Shown here piece by piece: positions 1 to 12,700 of a DNA stretch of 64,000 nucleotides. Source of the DNA: Ahaetulla prasina (taxonomy: Eukaryota; Chordata; Lepidosauria; Squamata; Colubridae); assembly GCF_028640845.1 (NCBI RefSeq), contig NC_080548.1, positions 20,351,821 to 20,415,820 on the forward strand, written 5' to 3'. The position numbers and the translations under genes are program-made. The notes beneath the pieces are model-generated. The model had not been told where the DNA came from and did no database searches. It was given only the letters and a program-made list of their open reading frames with translations. How positions within the stretch are numbered: position 1 is the first letter of the stretch; every line of letters begins with the position of its first letter.

Positions 1-214
1 AGATTCATAAGATGGAGGTTTTTCTCAATATCTGCTTATATGAATGGGTAAAGAGGTTCTCCTCTTAATTTGATTAACTTTAATTTTCTCTTAAATTGAG
101 GAGTGAGTGGCTGTTTAGAATGTGAATCTCTTTCCAAACATGCCATTGTATGGTCCATACACAATGTGGGGAATTTCACCAACATTATAATGAAGACATA
201 TTTGTTCATCCGTG

Positions 215-440
215 CAGGGCTGGCATAGGGTTTTAGTTTTTATTTGGTTTTAATTCGAGTGGGTTTTATTGATATTTTATTGATATTTTAATATGGGCCA
301 AATTGAATCAGTTTTTTAGCTTGTATTTTATTCTGTATTTATTTTGTTTGGTGTTTTTATCTGGCTGTAAACCGCCCTGAGTCCTTCGGGAGAAGGGCGG
401 TATAAAAATTTGATTAATAAGATAAATAAATAAAATAATG
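215..440 (+). mobile_element. L2-like LINE 3' end, 5'-truncated
   Basis: T/A-rich 3' UTR ending in GCTGTAAACCGCCCTGAGTC, a short hairpin (CCTTCGGGAGAAGGGCGG) and a TAAATAAA tail. The same ending closes the fuller copy at 1857-2345. Confidence 0.6.
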
Positions 441-583
441 TTGTTGTTTGGAAATTATTGTATCAGTAGTTTTTTTTCCCTTTGAAATTGAAAAATAATG
501 CTGAGAAACAGGCAGGGAAATAATCAGTAATTGTTGCATTAAAGATTCGGGCTTTTCTAAAGCTGTCTTTTTCCTTTGACTAG

Positions 584-765
584 CTTCCTGGATTCTGCGA
601 AGGAAGCAGTTCGCCTGTCGGCATCAAGGTTGACTGTAAGGCCTTCCTGGGACTCAAATCGGTATACCGCATGTGTTTTGCCACAGCTTCGTTCTTCTTC
701 TTCTTTGCCTTGCTGATGCTGTGTGTCAGGAGTAGCAAGGATCCCCGAGCTTCAATACAGAATGG
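584..765 (+). CDS. SERINC2: SERINC2 exon 1 of 8 in window (probably gene exon 3)
   Basis: Acceptor TTTGACTAG precedes 584 and donor GTGAGG follows 765. The exon encodes LPGFCEG, a short extracellular loop with paired cysteines, then [17 protein letters not shown] and the ALLMLCV transmembrane helix, ending in [12 protein letters not shown]. It starts in phase 0 and ends after two bases of a Gly codon. Confidence 0.92.
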
Positions 766-3700
766 GTGAGGCCTTTCATTCAGCTGCTGCTATTCATGCT
801 CGTGTTTTATCCTGTCCCAGAGCAGCAAAAACTAGATTCAGGGAATCTGGGAGTTAATGCTTCCTTTGATTCAACTTGCAGTTTCACTTGGTGTGTTTGT
901 GCATCTGTGACTAAAGGCAAATGAAGCTGCAGAACCAAATATTGATTTTGACTGATTTAAGGCCTTTTTCCCCTTCCTTTTTTCCCCATCTCCGGCATAA
1001 TTTCAAAGCTAGTTTTTTCCATAGCTTCCATCCCAGGACATTAAGCTGAACTCGATAGGATCGTCGTGTGTGTAAACACAAACATGTTTCACCTCAGGAT
1101 CTAAAACATTGGTTGTTGTTTTTTAATTCCTGGCTTCTTTCTTGCATGCCCTCTTTCCCCATCGATCTGTTCCTTCCAAGCTTCTCATATATATGTATAT
1201 ATATTTAAAACCAAACTTTTATGAAGTATAGTTCCCTTCTAGATGTTGCCAAGATAATCTCTGGCAGAATTCCAGTCAAAACAAAAAACGAGAGATCTAA
1301 GGAATAGATGAAAACGTTGAAACTGACCTTGCCTGTACAGACAATTGGGTCAATTTTTATTGTGTATTGTCAAATTCAATTAAAAACCCTAAGCAGGGCA
1401 AAATAAACTGCCCTTGAAAAACAATAGGATCAATGGACTAATATTTATTTTAAAGCCTTCACACACACACATACACCCATTGGAATTCAGGATTGAAAGG
1501 CGCTTCTAACAGTTTATTTCTCCTTGATTTTTTTAAAGTGTTCCAATGACTTGTTGAAATCCAGTTTCTCCCCATTAGTTTCCATATTTTACATCACTGT
1601 TTGTTGACGTAAAGGCTCTGAGGTGAATCTAGAGTCCAAGGCTTGTAGGAAGGGGGTATTAAATATCTTCATGCCTTCCCTGAGACAGGACCATGCAAGC
1701 TTTATAAATAAATCCTCTCTTAAAATAAAAGTAACCTTGCTCCATCACTGACCTGGTTTAGAATACTAGTTTAGAATGCTATAGTTAGCTGGCTAGCTAA
1801 CTAGTTTAGAATGCTATACTAGTTTAGAATGCTATAGTTAGTTAGCTAGCATGGCTAGCTAGCATGGCTTAGGACCGGGGTATTTGCGAGACCGGCTTCT
1901 GCCACCGATTGCCTCCCAACGACCTGTGCGCTCCCACAGAGTGGGCCTCCTCAGAGTGCCGTCGACCAAACAATGTAGGTTGGCGGCCCCCAGGGGGAGG
2001 GCCTTCTCTGTGGCGGCACCAGCCCTATGGAACGAGCTACCTCCGGAGTTACGCCAACTCCCCGACCTCCGGGCCTTCAAACGTGAACTGAAGACTTTAT
2101 TATTTCACCGAGTGGGACTAGCCTAAGACATATTTTAGCAAAATTTTAATGGGTTTTAATCGGTTTCTGACCGTTTTAATGATTCGGCCAGTAAATATTT
2201 GTTTTTAATTGTTTTTAATATTGTTATTTATCATATTTATATTGTATTGATGTGTGTATTTTTAATATTGGCTGTAAACCGCCCTGAGTCCTTCGGGAGA
2301 TGGTGCAGGATAGAAATGTAATTATAAATAAATAAATAAATAAAAAGTATACTAACCCATACTATAGTTCAGCTTAGTTTCTGAATTGAACCTGTTCCTT
2401 GGCAAAGTCTTTAGCCATGTTTTCTTACAGCTGATCTTAAATATAGTCAGGTATGTCATGGAATCTGAACTACAGGTTGATTTACAACCATTTGTTTAAT
2501 GACCCTTTGAAGTTACAAAGGCACTGAAAAAAGTGACTTATAACCATTTTTCACACTTGTGACCGTTGCAGCATCCCCACGAGCACATACCGTATTTTTA
2601 GGAGTATAAGACGCACTGGAGTATAAGATGCACCTTAGTTTTTGGGAGGAAAATAAGAAAAAAGCTGATTGGCAGGTGGATTGGCCTCCTGGAATACCCC
2701 CAATCAGCTGTTCCCAGAGGTGAATTTTAGCAATAGGTTCCTTGGTTGTGAGCTCTGTGCCTTGCTTTTTTTTGGCTTTTTTTTCTGCCTCTGAAACTTC
2801 TGGAACTCTGTTTCAGAAAAAACTTTCTGCCTCTGAAAGCCTCTGAAACAGCTTCAGAAAAAAAGCCTCTGAAGCTCTGTTTGAGGTTTTTTTTTCCTGA
2901 AGCTCTGTTTGGAGGCTTTTTTTCTGAAGCTCTGTTTGGAGGCTTTTTTTCTGAAGCTCTGTTTGGAGGCTTTTTTTCTGAAGCTCTGTTTGGAGGCTTT
3001 TTTTCTGAAGCTCTGTTTGGGGGCTTCTTTTCTGAAGCTTCTTTTCTGATGCTTTTTTCAGCCTCTGAAGCCTCCATTTGAGAAGCTGGGTGGGGCTACA
3101 TTCAGAGTATAAGACACACCCACATTTTCACCCTCTTTTTTGGGGGAAAAAGGTGCGTCTTATACTTCAAAAAATACAGTAATCAATATTCGGATCCTTG
3201 TCAACTGACCTTTTGTGATCTTCTGAGAAGCAAAGTCAATGGGGAAGCCAGATTCACTTAACAACTGTGTTTACGGACTTAACAGCTGCTGTGATTTACT
3301 TAACAACTGTGGCAAGAAAGGTCACAAATTGGGGAGAACTCCCTTAACAAATGTCTCACTCAGCAACAGAAATTTTGGGCTCAGTTGTGGTCATAAGTCA
3401 AGGACTGTCCGTAATGTAGGTTGTTGTAGGTTAGCTTCACTTGACTCAGTTCATCCCCATGGTCTGAACCTGAAGTAATGATTAACTTATCACAAAGTCA
3501 TAATTAGTCCTTCAGGAAAATGATACTGTTAGAATGTCTGCAAAACAAGGATTGCTTTTGTGGTCATTTCTGGCACTTCCTGGTTTATTTCCCCCCCCCC
3601 CACAGTTTGGCAGAATGAAAGGACAGCTATAAAAATGCTGGAGAATAGATTAGTCTTTGCCCACCTAACATGCAATCGCTCCCCCCCAAAAAAATCTAAT

Positions 3701-6700
3701 AATATTTATTTGGGGTTGGAGGGTAGATGCCGTTCATTGCTGGAACGTGAAAAATAAATAGGGAATATTAGGGAGGACAAAGGATGCTGAGAACCTGGTC
3801 AAATCACAAAGCCAGCGATAGTTTTGTGTCCTACAGGACATGATTGCTGGTGCGGGATACCTTTAACTGTAGTTGAATTACCTCTTCTACAACTCTAAAG
3901 AGAAATTTCTTGTTGCCAACTGCAGGTTTTGGTTCTTCAAGCTCCTGATGCTGATTGGAATAACCGTGGGTGCCTTCTATATTCCAGATGGAACATTCAC
4001 ATCTGGTAAAAGAAATCCTTTCCATGTATTAAAATGAATCTGTGATGCAAAATTTTGTTCATGTGGATGCAGCCATTGCTTTAATTAAAGGGAGTGTCTC
4101 AGGGCTGAAGAATAGAATAGAAATAGAAATAGAATAGAATAGAATAGAATAGAATAGAATAGAATAGAATAGAGGAATGAATTTAGAATAGAATAGAATA
4201 GAATAGAATAGAATAGAATAGAATAGAATAGAGGAGTGAATTTAGAATAGAATAGAATAGAATAGAATAGAATAGAACAGAACAGAGGAATGAATATAGA
4301 ATAGAATAGAATAGAATAGAATAGAAGAATAGAAGAATGAATTTAGAATAGAATAAGAATAGATTAGAGAATAGAATAGAATAGAACAATACAAAATACA
4401 ATACAATACACAACAAACAACACAATACACAATACACATTGCACACTATAATACACTACACAATACAATACAATACACTATATAATAAAATACACAATAC
4501 AAAATACAATACAATATAGAATACAAAATACAAAACGACAAAATACAAAATAATACAAGACAAAATACAAGACAAGACAAAATACAAAATAATACAAGAC
4601 AAAATACAAGACAAGACAAAATACAATATAATACAATAATAGCCAAGTGTGATTGGACACACAAGAAATTTGTCGTTGGTGCATAGGCTCTCAGAGTACA
4701 TAAAAAAAAAAGTTCATCAAGAATCATAAGATACAACACTTAGTGATGGTGCTTAAGGTTAGCTTTGGATTTTAAGAAAAGGGACAAAGTTATCAGCGTT
4801 TTAATTTATTTTTATTTTGTTAAATTTATTTAATGCCTGTCTCACTGTGGGGCCACTCTAGGCAGCTTACAATAATAAAAAAGGAAGAAAAGGAAAGGAA
4901 TGCAAACAGAACAGAAGTAAAATAATAGAACAATGAAATAAACAATGACAAAGGAGTCCAGAGAGAGTAATACATCAATCTGATAACAAAAAGGATGGGT
5001 GGGTGGAGAGCAGAGAGCAAGGCGGAGAAAGGTGAAGTCTGCCATCAATTTAGTAGCCACTTCCAGGGAGGTGAGCTAATGTGAGGACTAATTCTTGGAT
5101 AGTCTGCCTACAAAAATATAGAACCTCTGAGGCAGATAAGGCTACTTGTTGGCCCATGTGTTGTGCAGGCCTAATGTATGCCAAATTTGGGAACAGGGAG
5201 AAATTAAGGCTGAGAAAAATCGTAATCCATTTAAGGCTGACACATTGCTTCCAAACTGTTTTTAAAGCTAACACATCCTCCAGGCCTCTGTGATATACTG
5301 TATTTAAATTTCCTCCTGGGCTTTGTTGTCTCATTCATGGATGGTAGCGTGAAAGAAAGTTGAGAGTTGACTATCTTGCGTCTCTTGTGTGTTTTCTCCC
5401 CAATGAAGTCTGGTTCTACTTTGGCGTGGTTGGTTCCTTCCTCTTTGTCCTCATTCAGCTCATCCTCTTGATTGATTTTGCTCATTCCTGGAGTCAAATT
5501 TGGCTGCGCAATGCGGATGAAGGCAACAGCAAGTCCTGGTATGCAGGTCTGTATGAAACACACCTGTTCATTTGGGATTGGAATTTGGTGCTCCAAGTAT
5601 GGATGGATGGATGAAAGAATGAATCTCTTTCCCCATCAAGATGCTCCAGATCTGATGGGACTGGTGCAGAGGTGGGTTTCAGCAGGTTCTGACCAGTTCT
5701 GGAGAACCGGTAGCGGAAATTTTGAGTAGTTTGGAGAACCGGTAGTAAAAATTCTGATTGGCCCCGCCCCCATCTATTCTCTGCCTCCCGAGTCCCAGCT
5801 GATCGGGAGAAAATGGGGATTTTGCAGTAACCTTCCCCTGGATTGGGGAGAGAATGGAGATTTTGCAGTATCCTTCCCCTGCCACGCCCACCAAACCATG
5901 CCCACCAAGCCACACCCACAGAACCGGTAGTAAAAAAGTTTGAAACCCACCATTGATGTTCCTCAAATACTCAGCTAATACACATAGTCCTCGACTTGTG
6001 ACCACAATTGAACCCAAAATTTCTGTTCCTAAGTGAGACGTTTGTTGAGTTCTGTCCCATTTTATGACCTTCCTTGCCACAATCGTTAAATGCATCCCTG
6101 TAGTTAAGTTAGTCAATCTAAATTAAGTGAACCTGGCTTCCCCATTAACGTTGGCTAACACAGAATAGCAGGGTCATGTTTAGGGTAAAACTAAGGTCAT
6201 AGGATATTGTTGCACTTGTGTCATTTTATCCCAAGTGCCCAATAAGTGAAATATAATGTCCTTACTGTTAGCATGAAATGCTACATGTGTACTACTGTGT
6301 TTCCCTGAAAATAATCCCTGGTTTTATATTAATTTTTGTTCCAAAAGACGTGTTGGGGCTTATTTTCCAGTTAGGTCTTATTTTTGGGGAAAATACACCA
6401 AATACACCAGTCTGGCTGACAATCTTACCTCGGGCTTATTTTAAGGGTATGGCTTATATTACGAGCATCCTGAAAAAGTATGCTAGGGCTTATTTTCTGG
6501 TTGGGTTTTATTTTTGGGGAAACACAGTAGATGCAGCTAAGACTAGAACAAACTCTACATCTTTCCATATTACTAAACAATATCGTGTAAAAGCACTGAT
6601 TTAATATTAATAAGCACTTAGACATATATACCACTTCACAGTGCTTTTACAGCCCTCTTTAAGCAGTTTACAGAGTCAGCCTATGGCCCCCAACAATCTG

Positions 6701-9700
6701 GGTCCTCATTTTACTGTCCTCGGAAGGATGGAAGGCTGAGTCAGCCTTCAGCCAGTGAGATTCGAACTGCCAAATTGCTGGCAGCCGGCAATCAGCAGAA
6801 GTAGCCCGCAGTACTGCATTCTAACCACTGCGCCACCATGGCTCATTTAATCTAATGCTATTAATCTGGCTGCTTTCCTTGTATTCAGTCACCTTATCCC
6901 TTCTACCTCATTAAATATTACAGGCAATTTTGGTAGGGCCTCCACATCCAAGGTTTGAATGGGCCACCTGGAGCTGGGGCTTTGGTTGTAAACCCCTTAC
7001 TGAGCCTGAATTCAGATGTACAAACCATGATGGTGGCATTCATGCAATCCATGAAGCTAAAAGCATAAAGTAAACTATAGTAAACTAACTCAAAGCAAAT
7101 AAACGACTAATATGAGGGCGTAATCTGGCAATTTTGAGCTAAGGGGTGTATCAGGCAAATCTTCAGCGTGTTGAAGCAAATACCTCATAAATTCTACATT
7201 CTTGAATCTGATGGGCCTTTCCCTCTTCCTCTTCCATAGCTCTGTTTTTCTTCACCTTTCTGTTCTACGCTGTCTCCATTGCTGCCATTGTGCTACTCTA
7301 CGTCTATTACACCAAATCAGATGGCTGTACCGAAAGCAAGATCTTCATCAGCCTCAATCTCATCTTCTGCATTGTGGTCTCTGTGGTTTCTGTACTGCCC
7401 AAGGTCCAGGTAAGTACTTCAGGGGTGGGGCTTCTGGGGGTTCTCAAGGGTTCGAGAGAACCTCTAGCTAAGGTTCTGTGCAGTTCAGAGAACCCCCAAA
7501 TCCCACTCCTGGCTGGCCCTGCCCACGCCGCACCCCCCCCCAGGAATCCCCACGTGGCCAGTTTTGGATGCAGGTAAGTGTAGGGCGTGCGTGGAGGTTC
7601 AGGGAGGGCGAAAAATGGGCCTACCGGAAGATCTGGAATTTTTAAAGCCTTTGGAGCCCAGGCAGAGCAAAAACGCCACCACTGTGGTGCAGGAGGCCGA
7701 CTAGGCCACGCCCGCCATGGCCACGCCCACCCAGCAATGGGCAGAGAACCCCTTGCTAAAATTTTTGAAGCCCACCCCGGAAGTAATTGTGCTCAGGGTG
7801 TATTGCGAACCCATTTATTTATATCTTTCCCCATCACCTTCATCTTAGGTAGAGTGAGGGTAGACAATGTAATGTGTATTATTTATTGTCATTGTTTTAT
7901 CATTAAAATAATACGGCAGATTTAGGACCTGGGAGCTCCTTCGTAGCTACCGAGGGCCTTCTAAAAACCAGTTTTGTCAGCTTAAGGAAAAGCCTGAGAA
8001 TGGAATGCCATCCTTGCAACAGAGAGGAGGCTGTTCCATAGGAAAGGGCATCACAACATTGAGCTTCTTTCCATGTAGGTGGGGATCCTTCTGATTGTTA
8101 TTCGCCAGCAACTAGAGCAGGGGTGTGAAACTCAAGGCCTGTGGTGCTTAGATTTGGCCTGTGGTGCTGCCCTGGAAATAGCAAAGGACCGGCCTGAGGT
8201 GCCTCTGCCAGTGAAAACGGAGCTTGGGAGGGCCGTGGGTGGCCCTTCTGAGCTCCATTTTCACTGGCAAAGGGTTGTGGGAGGCCATCGCAGCTGAAAA
8301 CGGAGCTTGGGAGCCCGTTTTCTCTGGCAGAGCGCTCAGGCACCTCTGACACGAGTGATGTCAAGCTGGCCACGCCCACCCTGGCCACGCCCCCTGACCC
8401 TCCCAAAGTCAGACACAACCCTGATGCAGCTCTCAATGAAGTGTTAGCACCACTTTATAATGCCTTGGTAAGGCCACACTTGGAATATTGCATCCAGTTT
8501 TGGTTGCCACGATGTAAAAAGATGTTGAGACTCTAGAAAGAGTGCAGAGAAGAGCAACAAAGATGATTAGGGGACTGGAGGATAAAACATATGAAGAACG
8601 GTTGCAGGAACTGGGTATGTCTAGTTTAACAAAAAGAAGGACTAGGGGAGACATGATAGCTGTGTTCCAATATCTCAGGGGCTGCCACAAAGAAGAGGGA
8701 GTTGGGCTGTACTCCAAAGCACCTGAGGGTAAAACAAGAAGCAATGGGTGGAAACTGATCAAAGAAAGAAGCAACTTAGAACTAAGGAGAAATTTCCTGA
8801 CAGTTAGAACAATTAATAAGTGGAACGACTTGCCTTCAGAAGTTGTGAATGCTCCAACACTGGAAATTTTTAAGAAAATGTTGGATAACCATCTGACTGA
8901 GATGGTGTAGGGTTTCCTGCCTGGGCAGGGGGTTGGACTAGAAGGCCTCCAAGGTCCCTTCCAACTCTGATGTTATGTTATGTTATGTTAATGAAACTGA
9001 GTTTGACACCCCTGAACTAGAGCAATAATATCTAGAGCAGGGGTGTCAAACTCGCGTCGTCACGTCGTCGTCACGTGACCTATCAGGACTTTGCTAAACC
9101 GGGAGGGGGCAGGGCCAGCAAGTGACGCATCTGGTCCACGAGCCGTGAGTTTGACATCCCTGATTTAGAGCAATTAGTGAATATGATCATGGTAGCATAG
9201 TGCAAAGGAACCCCCATTATTGTACCTGGTTTGCCCTGAATCTGTTTTTTTTTGCTCCTAGTAACAACCGTTTTTGCTTCTCTACAGGATGCTCAGCCTC
9301 ATTCTGGCCTTCTCCAAGCCTCCATCATTACCCTCTACACCATGTATGTCACCTGGTCAGCTTTGGCCAACGTACCAGGTAAGCCGTGTTATTCTTGTTC
9401 TTTTTCGAAGGCTTTGTGCCTTTAAAAAAAAAAAAAAGGAACCTGCTTCTTAAAAAGAAATGTCCAACATTGTACACGATCAAGCCAAGAGAAATTCTGT
9501 GGGTGTGGCTTGGTGGGTGTGGCATAGCTTGGCGGGCGTGGCTTGGTGGGCCTGGCAGGGGAAGGATACTGTAAAATCCACATTTCCTCCCGATCAGCTG
9601 GGACTCGGGAGGCAGAGAATAGATGGGGGGTGGGACCAGTCGGAATTTTTACTACCGGTTCTCCGAACTACTCAAAATTTCCACTAACGGTTCTCCAGAA

Positions 9701-12700
9701 CCTGCTGAAACCCACCTCTGCTGTGGTGGCCTGAGTGCTCTGCCAGTGAAAACTGAGCTCGGGAGGGCTGCCCGAAGCCCTCCGCAAACTCTGTTTTCAC
9801 TGACAGAGGCACCACGAACCAGTCCTTCACTGTTTCCAGGGTGGCCCCGTGGGCCAGATCTAAGCACTCCAAGGGCTGGATCCAGCCCCCGGGCCTTGAG
9901 TTTGACACCCCTGCTCTAAGAGACATCCCTGGATTCTTGGACTTTTACACATCATCCATTACTTTTTTTGTCAGTTTTCTCTACCAACTCAGGCGTAGTG
10001 CCCTCTTCTGGAGAAACAAAACTTCCTCACAAAGGGTCATGATTCATGCTGGACAGAGAGAAACTTCTTCCTGGTGCTGTGGGCGGGTGAACATTTCTAC
10101 CTCGCTCTCTAAGAGGACCTGACCGATCAGCAAACCTGGGAGAGTTTGAGGAGCAGGCAATGGTCTTACTTGAAATGAAATGTGCGTATCATTTCTCTTT
10201 TCTTTTCCCCCTAGAGAAACACTGCAATCCAACACTCCTGATAAGAACGGCAGGGAACAGCACAACAGCTCTGCCTGAGAATGGCCAAGCAACTCAATGG
10301 TGGGATGCCCCAAGCATTGTAGGCCTAATCATATTTGTCTTCTGCACCCTCTTCATAAGGTGAGATTCCTGACCTGCACGAATTTAAGCCTTGGTTTGCT
10401 TAAGCATTGTTGTTATAATGCGACAACATGGATTAGGTTTACAGAAAGGTGCTAATCCATCAACTGGTTTGCAAATCAGTACGTCTGCATCCTAAGCCAA
10501 AACCAAACAAATCACGTTGTGGCTCAGTGCGATATTGTTCGGGGGTCCCAACAATGCTTTGTTGAGACGTTTTCTGTACGCTGAGTATCTCCGTTTCAGC
10601 TGCAGGACTCCCTCTGCTGGTTATGAGATTCAAATTGCTCTTCATTTATAAATAAAATGCTCTTAATTGATTAGACTTAGAATAACTGTATTGTCACTTT
10701 AAATGTACACTAATCGGCGTACATTAAAATGAAATTTCATTGCGTACAGCTCTCGAAGGGCCAGCACCTCTAATATACACTATATAAACATGACAAAAAT
10801 ATAAATAAATAAAAATATTATGCATATACCCACATGCCCACATATATTATATGACACAGAGAAACAACACAGTCTAGTTCGGATGTATAAATTTACATGC
10901 CTAGAAATTGAATATATGCCATTAGTTTGGTGTTGATTTGGAGCCACCAATGGAGATGTTGACGTTCTCCAGGATGAACTGGCCCCAGTCTTGCACCTTC
11001 GGTTTTTCAATGTTGTTGCATCTGTATCACATGAAGTGCTTATTGATAAGGGAGCAAAATCAGACTACTGTATATACCATGTTTTCCAAAAACAAGATCC
11101 TGTCTTATATTTTTTTGAACCCTGAAATAAGCGCTTGGCCTTATTTATGGGGAGGTCTTATTATTTTGGGACATGTGGAGCAATACTGGGCTCCTCTTGC
11201 CATCTTACCTGATTTCCAGCTCTGTCTCCCTAACCCTAACCAGAGAAAATGGCGGGGACCTGCTGCGCATGTGCTTAAATATTTTCAGGGAGGACTTATT
11301 TTTGGGGTAGGGCTTATTTTCAGTGAGGGCTTATTTTCGGGAGAGGGCTTATTTTTGGGGGATGTCTGATTTTTGGAGAAACACGGTAGGATTTGTGCTC
11401 TTTCCCCATATGGTTCCTGTACTCAGGGTAGATGGTCATCCTCCCTTCTCTTGGGTGTGCCAGATATGCAGATACTACACTGACAGTCACATTGTCATAT
11501 CAGGGATGTGCCAGATTCCATGACCCATCTGCTTGCCATGTGTTATTAGATACATTTAATGAGACGTAATGAAATGGGAAGTTGGCATGCTGCACATTCA
11601 AAATACAAAATAAGAGTTGGAAGGGACCTTGGAGGTCTTCTAATCTAACCCCATGCTCAAGCAGGAGACCTTATATCATTCTGGACAAATAGCTGTCCAA
11701 TCTCTTCTTGAAAACCTCCAGTGTTGGAGCACCCACAACTTCTGGACGTAACCCATCCAATGGATTAATTGTTCTCACTGCCAGGAAATTTCTCCTTAGT
11801 TCTAGGTTGTTTCTCTCCTTGGTAACTTTCCATCCATTGCTTCTTGTCTTGTGCTTTGGAAGATAAGGCCAACCCTTTCCATTGCCTTTACTGACAAGAA
11901 TGCCTGTGGACCTTGCATGGTCCCTGTAGGCATTCTTTGGAAATAGCAAAGGTGGGCTAAACATGTCAACCTGTCAAGGAGAAACAAAGGCAAATTAAAT
12001 TTGAGGTGATTATGATATGGAATTATCAGGAGCAGGACTTGAGGATTAAAGTGATGATTAGTCTTATTTGTGGGGATAAATAATATTCACAGACCCTGAA
12101 ACAGAACATCCTACAGAAGCTTGGAGTGCTCTGATTCTCCTTCATGCTACACGGAATCTCCTCCAGACCTAGCCATTCCAGGAATGGTTGTCTAAGTAAA
12201 TCCTGCACACTATTAGAGGTGATTTAGTGTCCTGTTTTGGGGTTGATTATCCCTAGTACCGTAATGGTGAACCTATAGCACACATGCCACAGGTGGCACA
12301 CAAGAGTCTTCTCTGCGGGCATGCCAGCCATCGCCCTAGTCCAGCTCCACCATGCATACGTGCAGGTCTCCTGCCGGCCAGCTTGTCTTCGGGTCTCTGC
12401 TGCACATGCATGGGGAGCAGGGCGTATGTGTGTGGGGTGATTGCATTGCATTTGGGGGGTTCACACGTGTGTGTGTGCCCCTCCCTATTTTGAACCTGGA
12501 AGGCCTCCTGCACCAACCTGGAAGCCAAAAATGGGCGAGGGGGGGGGTCAGGGTGCATGCACGGGGAGTGTGTGCATGCGCGGGGCATGTGCAGGGGTGC
12601 TCCATTGCATTTTGGGGTGCGAACACGCACACACATTCACGCGCATTCATGTGTGTTTTGGGCACTCAGCACCAAAAAGGTTTGCCATCACTGCCCTAAT

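Larger units (their letters stand above)
2468..3424. mobile_element. MITE of the 'tagtccttgacttacgacc' family, split by a later insertion
   Basis: Left half 2468-2589 (gttacaaaggcactg, aaaagtgacttataacc) and right half 3182-3424 (cttaacaactgt, cacttaacaaatgtctcact, tcaaggactgtcc). The element at 2590-3179 sits exactly between the halves. Other copies: 5982-6240, 26965-28400, 37870-38150, 50972-51660. Confidence 0.55.
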
